Origin: Zoogloea sp035335645
Lineage (GTDB): Bacteria > Pseudomonadota > Gammaproteobacteria > Burkholderiales > Rhodocyclaceae
DNA: 23,365 nucleotides
Assembly: GCA_035335645.1 (NCBI GenBank)
Contig: DAOQMM010000051.1
Coordinates: 1 to 23,365 of the forward strand
Reading direction: 5' to 3'
This document shows, in pieces, positions 8,262 to 18,600 of this stretch (positions are counted from its first letter, which is position 1; every line of letters begins with the position of its first letter). The notes below the pieces were generated by a model. That model was not told where the DNA came from. It worked only from the letters and a program-made list of their open reading frames with translations, and made no database searches. The position numbers and the translations under genes are program-made.

Positions 8262-9584
8262 ATGACCAGCAAGCGCAAGGGGTGGCGGTACGGGGTCGGA
8301 CTCTGTCTGATGGCGGGCGTGGAGACCGCCCTGGGCGGACAGTCTTTCGGCTGCCTGATCGAGCCGGAGCGTACGGCCGAGATCGGCAGCCAGGTGGTGG
8401 GCATCGTCGAATCGTTTGCCGTGGAGCGGGGCGCCTTCGTGAGCAAGGGGCAGCCACTGGCCGTGCTGCAGGCCCAGACCGAGCGGGCGGCGGTGTCCCT
8501 GGCCAAGGTCAAGCGCGATGCGGACGCCGAGGTGCGGGCCGCGGAATCGGCGCTGGACTTCGCCCGTGCCGGTCAGACCCGCGCCGACGATCTGTTCAAC
8601 CGCAATTTCATCTCCGCCCACGCCCGCGATCAGGCCCGGACCGACGCCGAAGTGGCCGCCCAGAAGCTGGCCCAGGCGCGGGAACATCGGCGCATTGCCG
8701 ACGGCGAACTGGAATACGCCCAGGCGCAGCTGGCCCAGCGCATCATCCGCAGCCCCTTCAGCGGCGTGGTCACCGAGCGCTATCTCTCGCCCGGTGAGCG
8801 GGTCGAGGAGAAGCCGTTGATGAAGCTGGCCCAGATCGATCCGCTCAAGGTCCAGGTGGTGGCGCCGGTGGCCATGTACGGGCGCATCGAGGTGGGGCGC
8901 AGCGTGCAGATCACCCCGGAGATGCCCGAGGGCAAGCCGGTGGAAGCGCGCGTGACCGACGTGGACCGGGTTCTCGATCCGGCCAGCAATACCTTCCGGG
9001 TCGTCCTGCGCCTGCCCAATCCGCGCATGGAGCTGCCGGCCGGTCTGCGTTGCAACGCCGATTTCGGGGCGACGGGCGCGGCGGCGGGCGGCGGCATGAC
9101 AGCCCCGCGCCCGGTGCTGCCCGCGCCGGCGCCGGCGGCCGGGGCCGCGCTCCGGTCGGGGGGGACTCCTGCGTATGATGCGCCTGCCCTGATCCACGCA
9201 TCCATCGCGCAGCGTCCGGCCGTCGCGGCACCCTCGCCGTCGCTGCAGGCGGCGGCCCTGGCGGCCCTCGACGACTGGCTGTCCGCCTGGTCACGACGGG
9301 ATGTGGAGCAGTATCTCGCGCGCTATGCCAGCGACTTCCGGCCGGCCGGTGGCCGTTCACGGGCCGGGTGGGAAGCGGAACGTCGTCAGCGTATCGGGCA
9401 GGCGGTGCACATCGAGGTGCGCGCCGAGGCGCCCCAGGTCGAGGTGCTCGGGCCGGAGCAGGTCCGTGTCGTCTTTCGCCAACACTATCGCTCAGACGCC
9501 TATGCGGGCGTGGACGCCAAGCGCCTCACCCTGGTCCTGCAGGGGGGGCGCTGGCTGATCCAGCGGGAAGAGAGCGGGCGTTGA
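8262..9584 (+). CDS. Periplasmic RND/HlyD-type adaptor with C-terminal NTF2/Cds6-like domain
   Basis: 440 aa from ATG 8262. That start places a positively charged n-region and hydrophobic core (YGVGLCLMAGVETALGG) at the N-terminus as a likely Sec signal peptide; ATG 8178 would put 28 non-hydrophobic residues before it. The adaptor body has lipoyl-like IGSQVVGIVESFAVERGAFV (about 43-62), an Ala/Arg/Gln-rich helical hairpin (about 70-160), the returning half IIRSPFSGVVTERYLSPGER, and barrel strands to about 270. A Pro/Ala/Gly-rich linker (about 270-325) leads to a compact domain (about 326-440) with LDDWLSAWSRRDVEQYLARY, FRQHY and RWLIQREE. This fits the NTF2-like fold found at the C-terminus of Cds6-type L,D-transpeptidases and in other envelope proteins. 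The gene ends 81 nt before the giant gene. No pump gene is beside it, so a role with the upstream M50/SecA genes is inferred. The family call is firm; the tail-domain call is moderate. Confidence 0.9.
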   Translation: MTSKRKGWRYGVGLCLMAGVETALGGQSFGCLIEPERTAEIGSQVVGIVESFAVERGAFVSKGQPLAVLQAQTERAAVSLAKVKRDADAEVRAAESALDFARAGQTRADDLFNRNFISAHARDQARTDAEVAAQKLAQAREHRRIADGELEYAQAQLAQRIIRSPFSGVVTERYLSPGERVEEKPLMKLAQIDPLKVQVVAPVAMYGRIEVGRSVQITPEMPEGKPVEARVTDVDRVLDPASNTFRVVLRLPNPRMELPAGLRCNADFGATGAAAGGGMTAPRPVLPAPAPAAGAALRSGGTPAYDAPALIHASIAQRPAVAAPSPSLQAAALAALDDWLSAWSRRDVEQYLARYASDFRPAGGRSRAGWEAERRQRIGQAVHIEVRAEAPQVEVLGPEQVRVVFRQHYRSDAYAGVDAKRLTLVLQGGRWLIQREESGR

Positions 9585-9650
9585 GATGAAGGGCCGGATG
9601 GCATGCGTACCGATCTGCGGGGTCGGCCTCCCGGACGCCGTGGGGCGTGA

Positions 9651-9658
9651 AGGCGGAG
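9651..9658 (+). promoter_or_regulatory. Ribosome binding site of the giant surface protein
   Basis: AGGCGGAG ends 7 nt before ATG 9666. An in-frame TGA at 9648-9650 closes the frame upstream and no other start codon lies between, so this site and ATG 9666 fix the beginning of the giant protein. Confidence 0.75.
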
Positions 9659-9665
9659 CTGTGGC

Positions 9666-12600
9666 ATGGCCGCTGTGATCGCCCGCCCGCCCCATCGCCG
9701 GCGGCCGGTCGTGGAGGAGCTGGAGGCCCGCATCCTCTACGCCGCCGATCTGGCGCCCTTCGTCCATCCGCTCACCGACGGCGCCCAGGTCCGGGTCCTT
9801 GAGGCGCCGGCCGCGACGCCGGCGCCCACGCTGGTGGAACAGGCCGCCACGACCCGCCACGAGATCGTCTTCGTCGACCCTGGCGTCGCTGACTGGACCC
9901 GGCTGGTGGCCGATCTGCAGGCCCAGCAGGATGCCGACCGGCAGCTCGACGTGGTGCTCCTGGACGCGGGGCGCGACGGTGTTGCCCAGATCACCGGGGC
10001 GCTGCAGGGACTGCACGACATTGCGGCCATCCACCTGATCTCCCACGGCGAGGCGGGCGCGGTGATGCTCGGCTCGACCCGTCTCGATCTCGCCAGCATC
10101 GACGCCGAGGCGGCCCGCATCGCGGACTGGGCGCCCGCCCTGCAGGCCGGCGCCGACATTCTGGTGTATGGCTGTGACGTGGCCGCCTCGGCCGATGGCC
10201 AGGCCTTGCTGGCCCGCCTGCGTGCGCTGTCGGGCGCCGACATTGCCGCCAGTACCGATCTCACGGGCGCTGCCCGACTGGGGGGCGACTGGACCCTGGA
10301 ATACTCCCTCGGGGCCATCCAGGCCCGGGTGGCGGCTGACGTGCCGACCCAGGCGGACTGGCAGGGCGTGCTGGCCACCTATACCGTCACCAACACCAAC
10401 GATTCGGGCGCCGGCTCGTTCCGCCAGGCGATTCAGGATGCCAACGCCAATCCCGGCGCGGACACGATCAACTTCAACATCGCCGGCACGGGCATCCACA
10501 CCATCACGCTGAGTTCCATGCTGCCTTACCTCTCGGGGCAGGTGAACATCGACGCCACCACCGATGACAGCTTTGCCGCCAACGGCAACCGGCCGGCCAT
10601 CGCCATCGATGGGGACAACACCATCCAGGATGGTCTGGAGCTGTACGGCGGCTCCGACGGCAGCGTAGTGCGCGGGCTGATCATCGAACGCTTCACCCAG
10701 GACGGCATCGACATCGCGTCGAGCGGCAACAACACGGTGGCGGGGAACTGGATCGGTCTTAATACTGCAGGCACCGCCGCAGCCGGCAATCAGCAGGGCG
10801 TCAATATCTGGTCGGCGAACAACAATACGGTGGGCGGCACCACGGCTGCTGACCGCAACGTGATCGCGGGCAACACCGGGCCGGGGATTTTCGTCGGTGG
10901 CGGTTCGACCGGCACCCACATCTACGGCAACTACATCGGCACGGATAAAACCGGCACGGTGGCCATCGCCAACCAGGTGGCCGGCGTGGAACTGATGTCC
11001 AGCGGTACCACGGTGGGGGGCACGACCTCGGCCTACCGCAACCTGATCTCGGGCAATACCGTCGGCGTGGCCTTCTACGCGGGTGGCAGCAGCAACACGG
11101 TGCTCGGCAACTACATCGGTACCGACGTCACCGGGTCGGTGGCCCTGGCCAACGTCAATTACGGCGTGCAGATCAACAGCGACGCCTCCTACAACGTGAT
11201 TGGCGGCACCAGCGCGGGCGCGCGCAACCTGATCTCCGGCAATACCAATTACGGTGTGGCGATCATGGATCCCGGCGCGGTCGGCAACCAGGTGGAAGGC
11301 AACTGGATCGGCGTGAATGCGGCCGGGACCGCTGCCCTGTCCAATCTGGTGGGGGTGATCCTGTATAACTCCACCAGCGGCAACACCGTGGGCGGGACGA
11401 GTGCCGGCGCCGGCAACGTGATCTCCGGCAACTCGGTGGATGGCATCCAGATCTTCGGCTCCGCCACCGGCAACACCATCCAGGGCAACCTCGTCGGCCT
11501 CAACCCCGGCGGCACGAGCGCCATTGCCAACACCAACCAGGGCATTGCCCTGTTCGGCGGGGCCAGCAACACCCTGATCGGCGGTACCACCAGCGCTGCG
11601 CGCAACGTGATTTCGGGCAACGGCAACGAGGGTATCCGCATCGAGGATGCGGGCACTACGGGCAACCTGGTGCAGGGCAACTATATTGGGACCAACGCCG
11701 CCGGCTCGGCAGGCGTCGGCAATGCCGTGGGCGTCCATGTCTTCAACGGCGCCACCGGCAACACCGTCGGCGGCACGGCCGCTGGCGCCGGCAACCTGAT
11801 CGCCTATAACAGCGGCATCGGTGTCAGCGTCACCGACAGCACCACCACCGGCAACGTGATCCTGAGCAACAGCTTTACCTCCAACGACGGGCTGGCCATC
11901 GATCTGGGGGCCGACGGGGTCACCCTCAACGATGTGGGCGATGCGGACACCGGCCCCAACAATCTGACCAATTTCGCCGATCTGGGCAGTGCGACGACGA
12001 CGGGGACGGAGCTGCGCCTCACCGGCGCCCTGAGCGTTGCTGCCAATACGTATTACGTCATCCAGGTCTATTCGAGCCCGGTGGGCGATCCGTCCGGCTA
12101 CGGCGAAGGGCTGACCTACCTGGGGGCCATCAATGTGCCGTCCGGCCCCAGCGGCAGCGTGTCGGGCCGCTACACCCTGAGTGTCGCGGTGGCCGCCGGC
12201 AGCGTGATCACCTCGACGGCCACGCGCACCGATTCCAGCTACACCACGTATTACGAAACGTCCGAATTCTCCAACCAGGTGGTGGCCCTGGCGCCGGGTG
12301 TCACCGTCACCCCGGTCAGCACGACGACCACCGAGGCGGGCGGCACGGCGTCGTTCACGGTGGTGCTCAACGCCGCGCCGAACGCCACGGTGACGATCCC
12401 GGTGAGCAGCAGCGACACCACGGAAGGCTCCGTGTCCGCGTCGTCCCTGAGCTTCACCACGTCCAACTGGAACACGCCCCAGACGGTGACCGTCACCGGT
12501 GTGGACGACACCATCGTCGACGGCACTGTGGCCTACAGCGCGGTGCTGGGGGCGGCCACCTCGTCCGACGCGGCCTACAACGGCTTGAACCCGGCCGACG

Positions 12601-15600
12601 TCAGCCTCAGCAACACGGACAACGACACCTACAACACCCTTACCGTGACGACCGCGGCCGATACGCTGGATGGCACCACCACGAGCATCGCCGCGCTGAT
12701 GGCGAACATGGGTGCCGACGGCAAGATCTCCCTGCGGGAAGCCATCACCGCGGCCAACAACACCGCCAACGGCAGCGGCGGGCCGGACCGGATCGCTTTC
12801 GGCATCAGCGGAACCGGCCTGCACACGATCAACCTGGGCAGCGCGCTGCCGAACATCACCGATGTCGTGGTGATCGACGGGACGACCGACGACAGCTTCG
12901 CGGCAAATGGAAACCTGCCGGCCATCGCACTCAATGGGGCCTCGGTGACCAGCGGTGACGGACTGCATCTGATGAGCGGCGCCTCGGGCAGCACCGTGCG
13001 CGGGCTGGTGATCCAGGGCTTCGCGAACGGCTATGGCGTCAACATCGACAACTCGGCCAACAATCAGATCGTCGGCAACTACATCGGCACCACCCTGGCC
13101 GGCACGGCCGCCGTCGCGAACTTCCGCGGGCTCTACCTCTCCGGGGCCGCTGCGACGGGCAACGTGATCGGTGGAAGCACCGCGGCCGACCGCAACCTGA
13201 TCTCCGGCAACAGCAACGACGGCGTGAGCATCAATGGGGCCAGCCTGAACACGGTGATCGGCAACATCGTGGGCCTCAACGCCGCCGGCACGGCCGCCCT
13301 CGGCAACGGCGCCCAGGGGATCGGGATCTGGGGCGGCGCGGCGCAGAACACCGTCGGCGGCACGTCCGCCGGTCTGCGCAACGTGATCTCCGGCAATCTG
13401 GGGGACGGGATCCGCCTCGATGCCTCCACCAACAATACGGTGGCCGGTAACTACATCGGTCTGGCCAGCGATGGCAGCACCGCGGTCGGCAATGGCGAGG
13501 TCGGGGTCAATATCACGAACGGCGCCACCGGCAATCTCATCGGCGGCAGCACCTCCGCGTCCCGCAACGTCATCTCCGGCAACACCCAGTACGGCATCTA
13601 CGTGGACGCCCAGATTGGCGCGACGGCCAACACCACGATCCAGAACAACTACCTGGGCACCAACGCGGCCGGTTCGGCGGCGGTCGGCAACGGCGGCTTC
13701 GGGCTGGCCATTGATTACGGTGCCAGCAACACCTCGGTCCTCGACAACGTGATCTCCGGCAACACGGCCACAAGCTGGAGCGCGTCGCGGGGCGGAATCT
13801 ACGTATACGCCAACGGGGCGACGATCCAGGGCAATCTGATCGGCCTCGACGCCACAGGCACGTCCTTCATACCCAATGGTGGCGGCAGTTCCGCCGCGGG
13901 CATCTACGAAGCCGGGGGCTCGACCAGCGTGCTCATCGGCGGGACGGGCGTGGGGCAGGGCAACACCATCGCCGGCAACACCGGCTCCGGCGTGGCGGTG
14001 AACGCCTCGGGCAATGTGCGCATCCTGGGCAACGCCATCTATGGCAACACCGGTCTGGGGATCGACCTGGACACCAACGGCGTGACCGCCAACGACGCTG
14101 GCGACGGGGATACGGGCGCCAACCACCTGCAGAACTTCCCGGTGCTGGGCACCGTCCAGTCCAATGGCACGAACCAGATCTCCATCGCGGGAACGCTGAA
14201 CTCCAACGCCAGCAGCTACTACCGTGTGGAGTTCTTTGCCAGCACCAGTGCCGACGGCACGGGCTACGGCGAGGGGCAGACCTATCTCGGCTACGTCAAT
14301 GTGGCCACCAACGGGTCGGGGAACGCCAGTTTCAGCACCGTCCTGTCCGCGGTGGTGCCGGTCGGCGCCTATGTCAGCGCCACGGCCACAAAAAGCGACG
14401 CCAGCTATGCCACCTTCACCGACACTTCAGAATTCGCCCTCGACGTCCAGGCCCAGACCTGGAACACGGCCCCGGTCAATACCGTGCCCGGCGCCCAGAC
14501 GGTCAACGAAGACACCGCCCTGACGATCACCGGCCTCAGTGTCGCGGATGCCGAGAGCAACCTGAGCAGTACACGACTCACCGTGAGCAGCGGGACCCTC
14601 ACCGTCAGCCTCGCGGGCGGCGCGACCATCGGCGCCGGCGCCAACGGATCCGCAAGCCTGACCCTGAGCGGCACCCCCGCCCAGATCAACGCTGCGCTGG
14701 CCACCGTGAGCTACCTGGGCACGGCCAATTTCAACGGTTCGGATACGCTCACCATCCTGTCCACCGATTCGGGTGCCCTGACGGACAGCGATACGGTGGC
14801 GATCACCGTGACGGCGGTGAACGACGCCCCGGTCCTGGCCGGTGGCAACGCCTTCACGACGATCACCGAAGACCAGACCAGCAGCAGCGGCGACCTCGTC
14901 TCCGCGCTCATCGCCGGCCAGGTGACGGACGCGGACAGCGGCGCGGCGAGCGGCATCGCCGTAACCGCGACGGTCAGCAGCACCGGCACCTGGCAATACT
15001 CCCTGGACAACGGCAGCACCTGGAACGGTGTGGGCAGCGTCTCGGGCAACTCGGCCCTGCTGCTACGCTCGACCGACCGGCTGCGCTTCGTGCCGGACGG
15101 GCTGAATGGCACGACGGCGTCGGTGACCTTCCGTGCGTGGGACCAGAGCAGCGGCTCCGCCGGCAACAAGGTGGACGCCTCGACCAACGGCGGCACCACC
15201 GCCTTCAGCACCGCGACGGCCACCTCGAACCTCAGCGTGACGGCGGTGAACGACGCCCCGGTCCTCGCCGGTGGCAACGCCTTCACGACGATCACCGAAG
15301 ACCAGACCAGCAGCAGCGGCGACCTCGTCTCCGCGCTCATCGCCGGCCAGGTGACGGACGCGGACAGCGGCGCGGCGAGCGGCATCGCCGTAACCGCGAC
15401 GGTCAGCAGCACCGGCACCTGGCAATACTCCCTGGACAACGGCAGCACCTGGAACGGTGTGGGCAGCGTCTCGGGCAACTCGGCCCTGCTGCTACGCTCG
15501 ACCGACCGGCTGCGCTTCGTGCCGGACGGGCTGAATGGCACGACGGCGTCGGTGACCTTCCGTGCGTGGGACCAGAGCAGCGGCTCCGCCGGCAACAAGG

Positions 15601-18600
15601 TGGACGCCTCGACCAACGGCGGCACCACCGCCTTCAGCACCGCGACGGCCACCTCGAACCTCAGCGTGACGGCGGTGAACGACGCGCCATCCATGCCGGG
15701 CGTGGCCTTGGGTTCCACCCCCGAGGATGTGGCGATTACCTGGCAGGTCTCGACCTTTGCCGGCTATTCGAGCGACGTGGACGCGGGGGCGCTGAAGGGG
15801 CTTGCCATCCTCGTTGTGGACAACAGTCATGGCGCCTGGCAATACACCCTGGACGGCAGTAACTGGACCGACATCGGCACCGTCTCGGCCAGCCATGCGC
15901 TGCTGCTGGCGGCCGATGCCACGTCGGCCTTCCGCTTTGTGCCGGCGGCCAACTGGAATGGCACGACCGGTATGTTCGTCTACGAGGCCTGGGACCAGAC
16001 CACGGGCACCGCCGGGACCTTTGCGGATGCCAGCGTCACGGGCGGGACGTCGGCTTTCAGCGGGCCGTCCGGATCGACGCTGACGGTCACGCCGGTGAAC
16101 GATCCGCCGGTGATCACCAGCAATGGGGGCGGCAGTACGGCCAGCGTGTCGGTGCCGGAGAATACGACCGCCGTGACCACCGTGACGGCGACGGACGTGG
16201 ACAGCCCGTCCCTGAGCTTTAGCCTTGCAGGGGGCGCGGATGCGGCGCTATTCACCGTCAATGCCAACAGCGGTGTGCTGAGCTTCATCTCCGCGCCGAA
16301 CTTCGAGGTGCCGACGGATGCCAATGGCGACAACCAGTACGTGCTCGTGGTCCAGGCCAGCGATGGTTCGTCGACCACGACACAGACGCTCACCGTCACG
16401 GTGACGGACGTCAACGAGGCGCCGGTCGTGACCAGCTTCGGCGGGGCCTCCAGCGCGGCCCTCAGCGTGCCGGAGAACCAGACGGCGGTGACGGTGGTGA
16501 CGGCCACCGACCCGGATACCGGCGCAAACCTCACCTTCAGCGTCACCGGTGGGGCCGACGCTGCGCGCTTCTCCATCGATCCAAGCAGTGGCGCCCTGGT
16601 GTTCAACACGGCGCCCATGGTTGCGGCGCCCAGCGATGCCAATGGCGACGGCGTCTATCTCGTGACCGTGGCGGTCTCGGACGGTACGCTGACCGCCAGC
16701 CAGTCCCTCAGCATCACGGTCACGCGCGACGGCGGGATTTCGGTGGTGCCCGCCATCGCGTCCGCCGGCACGGAGGTCCGCGTCAACACCAGCACCGCCA
16801 ACACGCAATACGGCCCCGACTCCGACAACAACAGCGTCGCCATGAACGACAACGGGGATACGGTGGTGGTGTGGATGAGCATGCTGCAGGACGGCAGCGG
16901 CTACGGCGTGTATGGCCAGCGCTACGACGCCAGCGGGGCGGCGGTGGGCGGCGAATTCCAGATCAACCAGACGACGGCCGGCAACCAGCAGTTCCCGAGC
17001 GTGGCCATGGCGGCGGACGGCAGCTTCGTGGTGGTGTGGGACTCGGACCAGAGCAACGGCGGCGACATCTTCATGCGCCGCTACGGCGCGGACGGCACGG
17101 CGCTGTCCGGCGAAGTCCGGGTCAATACCGTCACCACCAATCTGCAGCAGGTTGCCAATGTGGCGATGGACGCCTCCGGCAACTTCATCGTCGTATGGGA
17201 CAGCAACGCCTCCGGCAATGTTGACGTCCGGGCCCAGCGCTACAGCAGCACCGGCACGGCGCTGGGCGGCGAGTTCACCGTCAACGCCACCCTGGCCGGC
17301 GACCAGAAGACCAACTCGGTGGCCATGGACGCCACGGGCGATTTTGTCGTCGCCTGGACAGGTGTGAATGGCGATGGCAGCGGCAACGGCGTGTTTGCGC
17401 AGCGCTACAACGCGTCGGGCACGGCGGTCGGCAGCCAGTTCCAGGTCAATCAGATCACCACCGGCAACCAGGACTGGGCCCACGTGGCCATGGATGGACA
17501 TGGCGGTTTCGTGGTGGTCTGGCAATCCGCGGCCAGCGATACGGGCGATGTCTATGCCCGCCGCTACGACGGCAACGGCTTTGCCGTCACCAACGAGTTC
17601 CGGGTGAATGTCACCCCCAGTGGGTTGCAGAACAATCCGGATGTGGTGATGGATGCCCACGGCAACTTCATCGTGGCGTGGACCAGCGCCGGTCAGGACG
17701 GTAGCGGCAACGGGGTCTACGGGCGGCGCTACAGCGCCGGCGGGGTCGCCCTGGGCAGCGAATTCCTGATCAACGTCACCACGGCCGGCGATCAGGCCTT
17801 CCCCCACATGGCCCTGGAGGCGGATGGCGACTTTGTCGTGGAGTGGGAAGGGGCTGGCACCGGCGATGCGGACGGGGTGTTCCTGCGCCGCTTCTCCGCC
17901 CAGGGCGTCACGACCGAGGCCGGCGGTACGGCGAGCTTCCAGGTGGTGCTGGATCGGGCGCCGAGTGCGCCGGTGAGCATCGCCGTGAGCAGCAGCAATG
18001 CCGCGGACGGCACCGTGTCCACCGCCAGTCTGGTATTTACCGCGGCCAACTGGAACACACCCCAGACCGTGACGGTGACGGGGGTGGACAACATCCTCGT
18101 CACGCCCGACGCGAGCTACACCATCGTTCTGGGCGCGGCGGTCAGCAGCGACAGCGTCTACAACGGGATCGATCCGGCGGATGTGGTGCTCACGCACCAC
18201 AACGACGACATCGCCGTCACCACCACCGCGGATGTCGTGGACGGTGACACGTCCAGTCTCAACGCCCTCATCACCCACCCCGGCGTCGACGGGCGCATCA
18301 GCCTGCGCGAGGCGATCACTGCGGCCAACGCCACGGCCGGCACCGACACGATCCGTTTTTCGATTCCCGACGCCCTGGCGGGCGGCGCCCACACCCTGTC
18401 GCTTGCGACCGATCTGCCCACGGTGACGGACGCGGTGGTCATCGACGGCACGACGGAGCCGGATTTCGCCGGCACGCCGGTGGTGGTGCTGGATGGCAGC
18501 GGCGGCGCCCTGCAAGGTCTGGAGATCGCCGCCAGTGGCAGCACGGTGCGCGGGCTGGTCATCGAGCGCTTTGCGCAACGGGGCCTCCTGGTGGATGCGG

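Noticed and set aside
9690..9720. Twin-arginine signal in the giant protein (HRRRP)
   Set aside because: No hydrophobic core follows; the next residues are the charged LEPR-XLL-like motif.
9492..14126. Very long open frame on the minus strand (about 1544 codons) opposite the giant gene
   Set aside because: It mirrors the strongly biased GC-rich codons of the + strand repeats, shows no domain, and lies opposite clear LEPR-XLL, DUF4347 and beta-helix coding. The same holds for minus-strand frames at 2116-3915, 3947-5242, 16248-18578 and 18897-22181.
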